A stretch of 64,000 bases of DNA from Callorhinus ursinus (Eukaryota; Chordata; Mammalia; Carnivora; Otariidae). The first letter of the stretch is position 1. Each line of letters opens with the position of its first letter. Shown here in pieces: positions 22,064 through 33,980 of this stretch. A program made the position numbers and the translations under genes. Under the pieces are notes generated by a model. The model did not search any database, was not told the origin of the DNA, and saw only the letters and a list, made by a program, of their open reading frames with translations. Location of the stretch: NCBI RefSeq assembly GCF_003265705.1, contig NW_020312968.1, positions 4,773,184 to 4,837,183 of the forward strand, read 5' to 3'.

Positions 22064-23909
22064 ACGTTCCATGCTCATGTTCTGGAAGAACAAATATTAT
22101 GAAGATGTCAATGCTATTTAGAGCAATCTACACATTTAATGCAATCCCTACCAAAATACCATTAACTTTTTTCAAAGAAATGGAACAAATAATCCTAAAA
22201 TTTGTATGGAACCAGAAAAGACCCCGAATAGCCAGAGGAATGTTGAAAAGGAAAAACAAAGCTGGTGGCATCACAATTCCGGACTTCAAGCTCTATTACA
22301 AAGCTGTCATCATCAAGACAGTCTGGTACTGGCACAAAAACAGACACATAGATCAATGGAACAGAATAGAGAGCCCAGAAATGGACCCTCAACTCTATGG
22401 TCAACTAATCTTCGACAAAGCAGGAAAGAATGTCCAATGGAAAAAAGACAGTCTCTTCAACAAATGGTGTTGGGAAAATTGGACAGCCCCATGCAGAAGA
22501 ATGAAACTGGACCATGTCCTTACACCACACACAAAAATAGATTCAAAATGGTTGAAAGACCTCAATGTGAGATAGGAGTCCATCAAAATCCTAAAGGAGA
22601 ACCAGGCAGCAACCTCTTCGACCTCAGCTGCAGCAAATTCTTCCTAGAAACATCGCCAAAGACAAGGGAAGCAAGAGCAAAAACGAACTATTGGGACCTC
22701 ATCAAGATAAAAAGCTTTTGCACAGCAAAAGAAATAGTCCACAAAACCAAAGGACAACCGAAGGTATTTGCAAATGACATGTCAGGTAAAGGGCTAGTAT
22801 CCAAAATCTATAAAGAACTTATCAAACTCAACATCCAAAGAACAAATAATCTGATCAAGAAATGGGCAGAAGACATGAACAGACATTTTTCCAAAGAAGA
22901 CATCCAAATGGCCAACAGACACATGAAAATGTGCTCAACATTGCTCGGCATCAGGGAAATCCAAATCAAAACCTCAAGGAGATATCACCTCACACCAGTC
23001 AGAAGGGCTAAAATTAACAAGTCAGGAAAGGACAGATGTTGGCGGGGATGCGCAGAAAGGGGAATCCTCCTACACTGTTGGTGGGAATGCAAGCTGGTGC
23101 AGCCACTCCAGAAAACAGTATGGAGGCTCCTCAAAAAGTTGAAAATAGAGCTACCATATAATCCAGCAATTGCACTACTGGGTATTTACCCCAAAGATAA
23201 AAATGTAGGGATCCGAAGGGGTACGTGCACCCCGATGTTTATAGCAGCAATGTCCACAATAGCCAAACTATGGAAAGAGCCCAGACATATATTGACAGAT
23301 GAATGGATAAAGAAGGCGTGGTATATATACAATGGAATATTATGCAGCCATCAAAAGGAATGAAATCTTGCCATTTGCAACGACGTGGATGGAACTGGAG
23401 GGTATTATGCGGAGCGAAATAAGTCAATCAGAGAAAGACATGTATCATATGACCTCACAGATATGAGGAATTCTTAATCTCAGGAAACAAACTGAGGGTT
23501 GCTGGAGTGGTGGGGGTGGCGGGATGGAGTGGCTGGGTGATAGACATTGGGGAGGGTATGTGCTATGGTGAGCACTGTGAATTGTGTAAGACTGTTGAAT
23601 CACAGACCTGTACCTCTGAAACGAATAATATATGTTAAAAAAAAGAAGATAGTAGGAAGGGTAAAATGAAGGGGGGGGAAATCGGAGGGGGAGACGAACC
23701 ATGGGAGACTATGGACTCTGAGAAACAAACTGAGGGTTCTAGAGGGGAGGAGGGTGAGGGAATGGGTTAGCCTGGTGATGGGTATTAAGGAGGGCACGTA
23801 TTGAATGGAGTACTGGGTATTATATGCAAACAATGGATCATGGAACACTACATCAAAAACTAATGATGTAATGTATGGTGATTAACATAACATAATAAAA
23901 TTAAAATAA
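22064..23909 (+). mobile_element. 5'-truncated carnivore L1, ORF2 end and 3' UTR
   Basis: The element starts inside ORF2, the endonuclease/reverse-transcriptase protein of L1. From 22066 one frame encodes the C-terminal part ([36 protein letters not shown]) up to a stop at 22575. The frame then shifts, with conserved text resuming ([30 protein letters not shown], [11 protein letters not shown]) to about 23363. The 3' UTR follows to an A-rich end. It is therefore truncated and frameshifted and cannot be autonomous. It inserted into the (AAAT)n tail of a CAN-SINE, whose repeats now border both sides. Confidence 0.9.
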
Positions 23910-23991
23910 ATAAATAAATAAATAAAATCTAAAAAAAAAAAGAAGTCCTAGAGGGGACTTTTTAAGTCTATACTTATGTCAGTCCCTTTTT

Positions 23992-24207
23992 ATTTCATTT
24001 TATTTATTTGAGAGGGGGGGAGAGAGAGAGAGAGAGAGCGCCCATGTGTGTGAGTGAGAGCTCAAGAGCTGGGGTGGGGGTTGGGAGGGACAGTCTCCCT
24101 GCTGAGCAGGCAGCCCTACTTTGCTTGATCCCAGGACCCCAGGATGCTGGGATTATGACTTGAGCCCAAGGCAAACACTTAACCAACTGAGCCACCCAGG
24201 TGCCCCA
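23992..24207 (-). mobile_element. CAN-SINE, reverse
   Basis: A long GAGAGAG tract precedes the reversed head GAGCCACCCAGGTGCCCC. The 13-bp duplication TCAGTCCCTTTTT lies at 23979-23991 and 24208-24220. Confidence 0.95.
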
Positions 24208-24220
24208 TCAGTCCCTTTTT

Positions 24221-25040
24221 CGATATAGTTTACAACCCACAGGAAAGTGTCTTCCAATCTCTGCTCATTTTACTGATGAGATACATTATTTGCAGTAATC
24301 ATATTCTCCTTTTGTGCTTTTTGATTTCCATTATGCTATTACAAGTTCGTAAAACATTTTACGGAAATATGATACTCATACTTGCGCAAGTCTGGTTTCT
24401 CTCTGTAGATACAGTCATGCTGGTCTAAGCATACTAATGCCATAAGAAGTTAAAATGTTTCAACTTGCTTTATTCTTCATACTTTTTTAGTGAGAATTCC
24501 TGAGCCACATAAAATATACTTAGCAATTTATATTTGTTTCCTGATAACTTTTAAGGTAAGAGAGGGTAATTTGGAGCAAGTATGATATTTACTAAAGAGT
24601 TATAGATAATAAAGCTCTTACTTACACTTCGTTGGGTTGAATAAACACTTCTTGCATGCTGGGCCATGTAAATGCTAGGTGATACAAAGAGAAAGAAGTG
24701 GTTCCTACCTTTACAAGGTGTACAATATAGCCAAAACAAAACAAAAACTGAGTGAATATCCCTTTTGTCATTGCACCAAGGGAGGTCTGTAATATTCAGA
24801 GGCCAAAGCATTTGGGAAGAACCTCTTGGCTGAAGGGAAGTGGGTTGTAAGAAGGATTGTGGGTGGTGTAGGTAGAATGACTACATAAACATGGACCCTT
24901 TTGAGAATAAAAAAATGTGCTATTCATATTTATGCTTGTGCAAGAGGCATTATCTGAATCTATTTTAGGGCAACAAGGAGTTAGGGTGCTCCTTGTTAAA
25001 AGGCCTACTTTAAGGAGAATTGTCATGAATCTGAATGGTA
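24221..25040. other. No gene or repeat confidently seen
   Basis: The DNA is AT-rich and unassigned. No exon or regulatory signature stands out on either strand. Confidence 0.4.
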
Positions 25041-25044
25041 GAGA

Positions 25045-25450
25045 AGTGTATTAGTTTGCATGGCTGCCATAAATGGATGGCTTAAACAATGGAAATTTTA
25101 TTGTCTTGTAGTTCTGGAAGTCAGAGGTTGAAAATCCAGGCGTCAGCAGGATTGGTTCTTCTGAGAGCTGTGAGGGAAGGATCTACTCCAGGCCCCTCTC
25201 CTTGGCTTGGAGGTTGTCTTTTCCCTGTGTCTTCACATCATCTCCCCCTATGCATGTCTATGCACGTGTCCACATTTCCCCTTTTCATAAGGACACCAGT
25301 CATATTGGATTAGAGTCCAATTTAATGGCCTCATTTTAACTTGTTACCTCTGTAAAAATCCTGTCTCCAAATAATGTTACATTCTGAGGTACTGGGTGTT
25401 AAGACTCCAACATACCTTTCTGCAAGGGATACAATTTCAACTAGTAACAG
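25045..25450 (-). mobile_element. MaLR (ERVL-MaLR) solo LTR, reverse
   Basis: TATTAGTTTGCATGGCTGCC, ATGGATGGCTTAAACAATGG, TAGTTCTGGAAGTCAGAGG, CCTGTGTCTTCACATC, TCTCCAAATAATGTTACATT and GACTCCAACATACC follow, in order, the reverse complement of MST/MLT1-type LTRs. It is an ancient solo LTR; no viral gene is present. Confidence 0.7.
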
Positions 25451-26975
25451 GAAGGATGGTAGAAAACTGGCAAGAGCACCATAGTAGTAGAGAAGTTAAC
25501 TTCTGGATAGTTGGTGGGCACTAGCTTCCTAGTACACATCATGATCAGGAGGCAATCTAGGTTTTAATAAGAGGGATGGGAGGGATTAAACAAAATGAAG
25601 GATCGTGAGAGAAATCGAGACTTTTACCTTGGGGTATTATTTGTGCTCCAAGAGTCGTCTTTCCAGATGGGCAATAAGAATTGGACACTGGTGACAGAGG
25701 GATCTTCAAGGGACAGTTGACTAGAGCATACTAAGCTGTGGGATGCCATGTCTGGGAGGTGCCACAAAGAGGTTGGTCACATTTTAGCACATTAGTTGAT
25801 AATTCTCTGCTATGAGACCTGATTTTATTTACTTATGAAATTAAAGCTATTTTATCCTTCTGTCCCCACATGGATTTTATGGTTCACAGAATAATAAATA
25901 TGATGAATTCCAAGCTCTGTGGAGGAACCATCTTGAGTTAGTTCAAAGTGTCTATAGTGACAAAAGTTGTGGGGCATGTTCAAGAAATAGCATCTAAAAT
26001 ATACTTATACTCGCAAAATAGTATGCAGATGAGCAGTCAGGGAGAGGAATATACACATTGCTTGGCGTGGGTATTCGGGGCTTAGGAAAAGAAATATCAG
26101 ACCTTTGTGTTCTTGCAAAGTGTAATCTATATCTTTGTTTCATTACTGTGAAAGGCCAATGGGAAACTTCACAAACTATGGTAATATGTGGATTCCTGCT
26201 GAAACTCACATAGAAATGTTTTCATTCGTATGTTGTCGCTCTTTCATCATTGATCTTGACGTCCATAAGTACTGATGAAATAGTGGTGCACACATTTCCT
26301 TGGCAAAGGAGAAATTGGCATCAGGGTTGTGTGCTCAGTTGAACAGCTTTAGCCAGAACAAAATTATCATAGCCTGTATGGTTGAGAAGCACCAGGCTAT
26401 GGAGTGTAATACATGAATCATAAAACATAAAAAAATAATAGCACTGGTACAGAACTTTGGGCTCGAAGGGTCTAGGATATGAGTGAAATTCATGTTTTAT
26501 TCATCAGGGAGAATAAATGATCAGAAAAAGCATAAAATGGGAATTTCAGGTAATCCTGTGAGTCATTCCAAGATATGTGAGATTTTCACTTTTAATTAAT
26601 TTTAAACATTATAAAAATAATAAGATCACAGTACAGAATACTTAGAAAAACAAAAAGGAGTCATTTCTAATTTTTTTTCTGCATAATTTTTTTTTACATA
26701 GTTGTACTCATGCAGTAAACGCTCTCTGTTCTTGCTCTCTTTTTGGCCTTCTTTTAGGATCTTCATTGTTAGCAGTTTTCAACAGCTACATAATTACACA
26801 TCTAGTAATTTAATTACTCCTCTAATAACAGACTGTCAGCTAATTTCTAACATATTATGTAACTTTGATATGACTATCTTATTCTACAAATTAGGATCAT
26901 ATGTAAGGTGGGCTTTTTGGGGCGAGAGCTCTAGATGTGATCTTTCTGGGTCACAGGGTTGTGAAGACTTTAATG
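25451..26975. other. No gene seen; weak L1/L2-like text
   Basis: From about 26640 the text resembles the reverse of an old LINE 3' end but is too diverged to name. The rest is unassigned, with no supported exon. Confidence 0.4.
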
Positions 26976-26991
26976 ACCACATTTTATTCTT

Positions 26992-27222
26992 TTTTTTTTT
27001 TCCAAATTTTTTATTTTATTTTTTATTTTTTATTTTTTAAGATTTTATTTTATTTATTTGACAGAGAGATAGAGAGCACAAGTAAGCAGAGAGGCAGGCA
27101 GAGAGGGAGAAGCAGGCTCTCTGCTGAGCAGGGAGCCTGACGCAGGGCTTGATCCCAGGACCCCAGGATCATGACCTGAGCTGAAGGCAGCCGCTTAACC
27201 GACTGAGCCACCCAGGCGCCCC
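26992..27222 (-). mobile_element. CAN-SINE, reverse
   Basis: An expanded TTTTATTTT tail precedes the body and the reversed head GAGCCACCCAGGCGCCCC. The 16-bp duplication ACCACATTTTATTCTT lies at 26976-26991 and 27223-27238. Confidence 0.96.
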
Positions 27223-27238
27223 ACCACATTTTATTCTT

Positions 27239-27784
27239 AGGTGAGTAAAACAATCTCCATTCTACCTGAACTGTGGAATTCCCGAGTCTAGGCCTCCATT
27301 GGGGCTGCAGCTTTGGCCTTCCCCCTCATGTAACACTACCCTAGACCACCATCCTGGGAAGAAAGACCGCCTGGAGAGACTGGCCAACCCTCAGAACCCT
27401 TAGGATTTATTTACTTAAGATGGCTAGATAAATTTTGTGGTTAGAGTACAGTGATTCCAGATTTAGTATCTAAACTTAATGACCTGTCTCAAAAAAGTTT
27501 GAATTATTATACTTTCAAGGATATTACTGCAATGCTTGGGCATCTTTACCATTAAGTAAATCACACTCGATTTGTTTAGAGAAGGACGTAATCTAAAGGT
27601 CTCATCAGTCCTAGATCCCTGCAGTTTCTTTTTCTGTGTAGATCTGCTGTCATACGGAAAGTCAGTTGGAAAAAAATGAGTCTTTGCTCAGAGTTTATAA
27701 ATACTTTCATTGAAGTAACATTAAAACAAAAGCAAAATGAAACCTCAGTAGTAAATAGAAGTTGAGATTATTCTGGATAGGAAC
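27239..27784. other. No gene seen
   Basis: Unassigned DNA. TTCTTCCCAGGATGGTGGTCTAGGGTAGTG-type text near 29310-29340 recurs here in reverse (27328-27365), suggesting both belong to the same unnamed old repeat. Confidence 0.4.
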
Positions 27785-28196
27785 TCTGATAGCATAGAAA
27801 CACCATGGGCCTTGGAGTCAGACAAACTGTTTTGGAATTCCAGTTCTTCTACTTACTCAGTCTGTGACTCTGGACAAGTTTTGACTTTTTGGAAACCCAG
27901 TTATTATATAAAATGGTGGTTAATAATGTGTTAAATAAAAATAAGGCATAGGGGTGCCTGGGTGGCTCAGTCTCTTAACAGTCTGACTCTTGATTTTCGC
28001 TCAGGTCATGATTTCAGGGTTGTGAGATCAAGCTCTGCGTTGGGCTCTGTGCTGGGTGTGGAGCCTGCTTGGGATTTTCTCTCCTTCTCCCTCTGCCCCT
28101 GCCCCCCTCCTCTCCCTAAGAAAATAAATAAATAAATAAAATTAAAAAAATAAGTCCTATCTCAACAGCTCACAGTGAGTGCCTGATAAATAGTAA
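27785..28196 (+). mobile_element. MIR, split by an old CAN-SINE
   Basis: GGGCCTTGGAGTCAGACAAACTG, TCTGTGACTCTGGACAAGTT and, after the SINE, GAGTGCCTGATAAATAGTAA match the MIR core and 3' end in order. Confidence 0.7.
27951..28145 (+). mobile_element. Older CAN-SINE subfamily, forward
   Basis: The head GGGTGCCTGGGTGGCTCAGTC is followed by the older-type body TTAACAGTCTGACTCTTGATTTTCGCTCAG and an AAATAAATAAATAAATAAAATT tail. AAAAATAAG flanks both sides, so the insertion split a MIR. Confidence 0.9.
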
Positions 28197-28376
28197 TTTC
28201 TTCCCTCCTTTATTCATGGCACACATTGATAATGTAAAGAATACTTCAGAAGGAATACTTAAAATATTATCAATTTAAAATTTTTCCAAAAGCCTCTCAT
28301 TTTAGTTCAACGGATCCTATATATGATTTTTGTAACTTTCTGTGAAGTGCTACTCATTTAAAAAGAATTTAAAAGA

Positions 28377-28570
28377 GGGGCGCCTGGTGGCTCAGTCGTT
28401 AAGCGTCTGCCTTCGGCTCAGGTCATGATCCCAGGGTCCTGGGATCGAGCCCCGCATTGGGCTCCCTGCTCAGGGGAAGCCTGCCTCTCCCTCTCCCACT
28501 CCCCCTGCTTGTGTTCCCTCTCTCGCTGTGTCTCTCTCTGTCAAATAAATAAATAAAATCTTAAAAAAAA
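28377..28570 (+). mobile_element. CAN-SINE, forward
   Basis: Complete young-type copy from GGGGCGCCTGGTGGCTCAG to AAATAAATAAATAAAATCTT, with TTTAAAAGAG-like text at the left and TTAAAAGAG at the right as a probable short duplication. Confidence 0.93.
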
Positions 28571-29762
28571 ATAAAAATAAGTTAAAAGAGAAAACAGTGC
28601 TGGATAAATGAGGCAGGTATGGAGGGTTTAATTAGTTGGTTTCTTCTAGTTAAGCCATACATTTTTTCTGTCTTTCAGTTTTCTTACCTAAAATGGAATA
28701 ACAAAGCTTCTTAAGCTACTGAAGTACTCGTTGCATGGATGAACAACTGTGTTCACCTTTCAGGGAAAACGTAATAGGTTGAATAGTGGTTTTTGCCCTG
28801 CCCCCCCCCCAAGTAATTTAATCGAGAGAAAAGGACTAAAGGTTAAAATTTTTAGTACTGGTAGACATTTCCTGTCAGATAGATATATTCTTAAGTCTGA
28901 TATATGCAAGTAATAAAAACCAACTTCTGATTCATACAGTTAGTTACCCAACTAAATTTTAATGAATGCTCATTATGTTCAAGGTGTGTGTAAAAACAAA
29001 ACAAAACAAAACAAAATAAAACAAAAAACCATGGACCTTTACAGCCACACAGACCTGTGTTCAAATTTTCATTGGCTTCACACCTTACAAGTTGAGAAAC
29101 TGTTGAGACTCACAGTGAAGATTTCTCACCTTTAGTGAATTCTCACAGAGATTTTGTGTGAACAAAAATTGAGGAAAACAATGAGAAAAGAAACTGAGTT
29201 ATGTATTGCTTTACAACAAGTAACCCCCAAATTTAGTAGCTTAAAATAACATTGGTTGATTATGCCACATGATTCTGAGGGTTCTCTGTGTACTTCTGAG
29301 GGTTGGTCTTTCTTCCCAGGATGGTGGTCTAGGGTAGTGTTACATGAGGGGGCGCTGAAAATGCAGGGCCACTTGAGGCCTAGACTCTGGAACTTTGACC
29401 GTGTCACTTTGGCCATATTTTATTGGCCACAAGTCTAGTGCAGACTTAGGGCTGTGGAGAAGAGACTGAGCCTCTTCATGGGGGAGGGGAGGCTGTTGCA
29501 AAGTCCCATTGCAAAGAGGTGTGTGCTGGGATGGGAGGAGTTTGTGGTCATTGAACAAAGAATAGTATCAACTGCGTTTGTTTTGAAGAAGCTGAAGAAG
29601 ATGGTATCTATCCCCAGCCCGGCCTGAGTGTTACAGGCGCTCAAAGGGTTTTAAGGCCCTTCTTTTCTTCCCTTCCAGAATCATTCACAGTTGAATGTGA
29701 ATATACCGTCCTAGTGGAGCTTAGGTTTGGTGTCATTGTCCGTAATGCACACTTTAAAAAAG
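28571..29762. other. No gene seen; one uncertain old repeat
   Basis: The stretch near 29195-29300 (GTATTGCTTTACAACAAGTAACC, TTAGTAGCTTAAAATAACA) looks like a widespread ancient repeat whose family I cannot name. An (AAAAC)n run lies at about 28995-29026. No exon is supported. Confidence 0.4.
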
Positions 29763-29772
29763 AGCACCCACG

Positions 29773-29920
29773 AAGGATCCCTGGGTGGCTCATTTGGTTA
29801 AGCGACTGCCTTCGGCTCAGGTCATGATCCGGGAGTCTGCTTCTCCCTCTGACCTTCTTCCCTCTCATGCTCTCTCTACCGTTCTCTCTCTCTCAATAAA
29901 TAAATAAAAATCTTAAAAAA
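29773..29920 (+). mobile_element. CAN-SINE with an internal deletion
   Basis: The head GATCCCTGGGTGGCTCATTTGG and the AAATAAATAAAAATCTT tail are present, but the block between ATGATCC..GGGAGTC and TGCTTCTCCCTC (about 35-40 bp around GAGCCCCGCATCGGGC) is missing. AGCACCCA flanks it (29763-29770 region and 29926-29933). Confidence 0.9.
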
Positions 29921-29933
29921 AAAAAAGCACCCA

Positions 29934-31784
29934 TAGCTGCCTGAAGCTACCAAAGTAGGCTTGTGTAACAACCTTGTGTGATAGGATGTCCAGTTAAATT
30001 TGAATTTCAGATAAGCAATGAATAATTTTTTAATAGAAGTATGCCTTCCCTTGTTAGCAGTTTGGCATATATTCTTCTAGAACTTTCCTGCGAATATTCC
30101 AACCTACACGTATAAATCTTAAAAAATGAAATTTTTTTTTATTTGCTTTTACTAGTTGTGGTTTTCCCTTTCCATAGCTGCACCTTTAGATCTAAGTCAC
30201 TCTTCTGAAAGCTCCACAGTGTTGCATGGCCTGTTGACGTTCACTGATGGCTGTGTGGCTTATTAGCGATCCTTCTTCATTACAGAAAGTGCTACTACAC
30301 ATATCCTTACAGACATATCTTTGTGTATTTCTGATGTATGAAGTCCTAAGATTGGCACTGTGACAAAGAAGGATATACCTTGAATCTGGAATGTTAAAAT
30401 GCCTTATAAAAGGGTATTGTTTTAAACTGTCACCAAAGAGAAAGAGTTCCTCTTTCTCCACCTTGCCAGCCATCAATATTTCAATCTTTGCTTATGTAAC
30501 AGGAGGAAAATCCATTTTCAGAGCAAATAGAGAAATAAATTGGGAGCAGATTCCCTTTAGAAGGACTGAATAGGAGAGAAATTTATTCAGTAAGCAGAAG
30601 AAAACTGATTGCTCTCTTTCAAAAGGAAATTTGATTTGTAGCTGTTGGGGAAAATAAATGCATGAAATTCAAACCCAGTCCCTTGGGTTTGAATAGGAAA
30701 GTTTAAAAACAGAAACAGTTACACAGGAATGGACTGGGAGGGCTGAATTGCATCCCTCATTGCCGGCAATACACCCTCATCTGACTTCTTCAATTAATTA
30801 CCCATACCTTTAAACTTTCCCCACGGTGGAACCCACGTTAGCTTACCATACTTTCCACTACCCCCTTCAGAATACCAGTGCATTTGTTCTGTTTCCTGTA
30901 TGCCTCAGAAAGGAAAGGGGTGACCACGCAGAGTGAGGACCACAAACCAAAGGTGGTAATATGCCCTGATGCATGGAGGGCCAGAGTTTCCCCATGGTGC
31001 TCTTGCTTCTTCTCCGTGCAAAGGAACAGAGCTAATTTTTTTTTTTTTCTCATTTCCCCCCCTAGACTGTCCAGAGAGGCTGGTAAGTATTACTGTGCAA
31101 AAATCCCAACAACCCTCACTCCTGTCCAAATAAACACAATCAAGACCAAATCTAAGCTGAAACAAATTTCTTCAGGAGAGGAATGCGTATATTGGAAACT
31201 ACCCCTGAGTGGCCTCCAGTTACTGGAACTCATTAAGATCTTCACACATTAAAAAAAAAAATGTTGTCATACCCATTTTTCTCCACTGAAAAATCAGCTG
31301 TTCCTTTCCATTTTGAAATCATTAGATTGACTTTAAAAGTTGGAGCAGTATCTTAAAACCATGCTGGGTCTGGAAACAAACATACACAATGCCCAGGATA
31401 AAAAGGTAGGTCTGACAGAGAAGTCGACATAGGAGTTAAGAATGGGAAGACGAAGAAAGGGATAAGGGAGGGCAACAAAGGAGAAAATATAGAAAATATA
31501 GCACTGTTTCTATTGACGAGTGTTACCAAGGGCGCCCCAGGTACTGTTTCATTTGTGATTGTTCTTCCTCCTACAAACTCAAACTCCTTGCAGACTGGAC
31601 AATGTCTTATTCATCTTTGTTTTCCCAGCACCCAGCAGGATACCTGACAAACAGTCTGTGTTCAGGAAATATTTTTTGGCCTGAGTCAAGCCACATTAGA
31701 CTACTAATGAACATTCTAAAGTTTAGATTTCAGAGCTAGTTTTGGGGCATAGGTATATTTGTGGCCAGAAGACTTCTATAGATA
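29934..31784. other. No gene seen; L1M-like and L2-like text
   Basis: Old reversed L1M-like text occupies about 30060-30510 (AAGAGTTCCTCTTTCTCCACCTTGCCAGCC). An L2-like end lies near 31570-31690. The 30,720-31,060 part is unique-looking but has no supported exon. Confidence 0.4.
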
Positions 31785-31814
31785 AGCCTTTATTGATTGA
31801 GGCGCCATGAAAGA

Positions 31815-31930
31815 TACAGATTCTTGGGCCCCACCCCAGAGATTCCAATACCAATGGTCTGGGAGGGGTGGGTGGGGCCCTGGGAATCTGCGGTTTTAAC
31901 AGATTCCTCAGGTGCTTCTGATACAAGGGA
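31815..31930 (-). mobile_element. MER5-like relic, reverse or forward pair
   Basis: ACAGATTCTTGGGCCCCACCCCAGAGATTCC and TCTGCGGTTTTAACAGATTCCTCAGGTGCTTCTGA are MER5 phrases. The element is old, and its ends cannot be fixed. Confidence 0.55.
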
Positions 31931-33379
31931 ACCCAGGGCAGCTTGTAAATGAGCATGCCATAATGTATGCAAAATGCCATGTAAATCAGATGCCATAAGC
32001 CCTGGAATGGCTCTGGTAGTTTAGACTTTGTGCCTTGCAGCTTGATCAGAAGAGCATGTGACCATACTAACATGTAAATTTACCGCAGACGTTAAACTAG
32101 AAGTCAGTGATCACAGCGCACCAAGATCTTAAGAATTTTGGGTCTTAGATGTCCAGTCTTCTTGGTGGGTCTGCAGATTTCTGAGAGCTCCCAGTTTCTA
32201 GTGCTGTGAGAGACCTAACAGGGGAGATACATGGAGGAACACCAATCAAGACATGCTTACCTGCCTTAGGGGGGGTGCTTCTGAACCTGTTCACTGCCTA
32301 TAGATCATTAACATTTTGAAGGAGATGGGTCAAGGAAAGAGTGAATGTGTTAATAGGAAAACAAAATGTTACGGCACATATGAGATGTTCAAGTTTTCTA
32401 ATATATGTTCATTAAAGCCACGCAAAGAAATGGGGGTAGGGGGAACCTGTTAACCATGTCTGCCAATGTGAGCTCACTGGGCAGAAATTCAGAATGGACT
32501 GAAAGGGTAGGTGCCCCTACTCTTAAGTCAGTAATCAGGGATGAATGGCTAGCATTGTTAATTACAGCACTAGTTAATTACAACCAGCATTGTAATTACA
32601 AGTGAGCATCATCTGCCAACATACCAGGATCCACCCATAGTCACGGACCCCACCTGCATCAAGACTGCCTAGCTAGAAGAACGCATCGAAAATAACAGAA
32701 ATCAGGAACGCATTTGTATGGTACTTTATGGATTTCTTTTATTCAGTAGAACCTCTGAGGAAGGTGGGTTTATTCGCTGTCATTCCCACCGCATAGACAA
32801 ATAAACTCAGGCGCTGAGGGGTCCCTTGACGTACCCAGTAACTCCAAGATAGTAAAAGTGGTGCTGTAAGGCTCTTTTCACGTCCTCCCCCTACCACAGT
32901 GACTCAATGAGAACAATACGATACCACAAATATGTCTGTTACCGAACATTCTATTTGGCTTCACTTTCATTTATGTAAGGTAGAAATACACCTCCTTTCT
33001 ACACAGGAGGTAAATGAGGCGAAAAAGTATCCTGACAAATCTACAGGGCCTTAAAAGGCAGCGTGTGGAGGTGGAGCCCAGATGTGACTCCACAAGTCAG
33101 AAGCTCAGATAAGGCTTTGCGAGCAGGCCTGCGAGTCAAGGATGAAAGCCCGACCAGATGTGGAGCGCTTACAGGTAGGCAAGGCCGCCCAGGGCTGGTG
33201 GGGCAAAAGGGCCGTAGGCCATTTACCTGATCTGCACCCAGGGCCCCAGGCGGCTCTGGGTGGGGCCGGTCGCGCACGGATCTAAGTAGGATCTAGAATA
33301 GCTGGGACTTACGAAACACCTGCTTTCCCGTCCTCGGGTCCCCACCTGAAGCTGATTATCATCTCTGAGGTTTCGGCTA
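31931..33379. other. TRPM6 upstream flank; one reverse MIR
   Basis: A reverse MIR relic lies at about 32705-32860 (GTACTTTATGGATTTC, AATAAACTCAGGCGCTGAGG). The remaining DNA grades into the CpG island with no supported exon. A small AT-rich set of TTAATTAC repeats lies near 32556-32600. Confidence 0.45.
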
Positions 33380-33980
33380 ACGTAGGGCACCCACTAAAGG
33401 GCAGGTCCCGCAGTCCCCGTTCCAGGAGCTGGAATGGGGCCAGCGCGGAGGTGGTGTCAGAGCGGAAACCTAACGGGGCCCGGGGTTCAGCTCAGGGCGG
33501 TGGGGACACGTCCCTGGAGAGGAGGTAGCTCCCGGGTTCCGCTCGGGGCCCGCGGTAGAGGAGACCGGACGTGGCGTGAGCCGGCAGCAGGGAGGAGAGA
33601 AGTCGCAGCTCCGAGCGGCCAGGGGCACGTCTGGCCGGCGGGGACCCGGACGAGCCGGGCGCCGCGGTTCCGGGAGGCCGCGGGAGAAGTGCCCAGGCCG
33701 CCGTGTGTGCCCGGCACGGGAGTCCCAGAGCGATGAGAGTGCAGGTCAAGGTAAACTCCGCCCTCCCCCCCCCCCCCCCAGCCGCCGGCCGCCCATCCCT
33801 TACCTCGCGCCGCGGGGACTCGCAGCCTCGGGACCTGCGGACCGGTCCTCTCCACTTGTGGCCCGGAGCGCGACAGAAAGTTCTGGGGGCTTGGAGAGGG
33901 AGGGTGCCCCCAGCCGCTGGGGACGCTTGGGAAAAAAGTGAGCTTGGGGGCTTAGGGAGAGGAGTGGAGACCCTGGTCAT
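33380..33980 (+). promoter_or_regulatory. TRPM6: CpG-island promoter of TRPM6
   Basis: About 600 bp are rich in G+C and in CpG, in sharp contrast to the AT-rich, CpG-poor surroundings. A GC box (GGGCGG) lies at 33495-33500, and no TATA box is evident. The island surrounds a short coding exon ending in a splice donor, so it is the most likely transcription start region for TRPM6 in this window. Long GC-rich open frames on both strands here are composition artefacts. Confidence 0.8.
33733..33750 (+). CDS. TRPM6: TRPM6 exon 1 coding part (MRVQVK)
   Basis: Six codons (MRVQVK) run from the ATG at 33733 to the donor GTCAAG|GTAAAC at 33750/33751, leaving phase 0. This fits exactly onto exon 2 at 58000, giving [14 protein letters not shown]. 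Start context is G at -3 and A at +4. TRPM6 is known to use alternative first exons spliced to a common exon 2. The short MQVK-type start of the mouse protein, as I remember it, resembles this exon, while the human isoform beginning MKEQPVLERLQ uses a different one that I did not find in this window. The exon lies inside the CpG island. The main uncertainty is whether transcripts start here in this species. Confidence 0.7.

Noticed and set aside
22206..23363. A 385-codon open frame
   Set aside because: It is a frameshifted mixture of L1 ORF2 text: the first part is out of frame with the true ORF2 reading and the second part rejoins it. It is not a host gene.
31066..31082. A 17-base candidate exon (CCCCCCCTAG acceptor, CTG|GTAAGT donor) that could continue the secreted gene in phase 1 as DCPERL
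   Set aside because: The splice sites are good, but it lies 25 kb away, is very short, and a closer phase-matched candidate exists at 6387. Without transcript evidence it cannot be supported.
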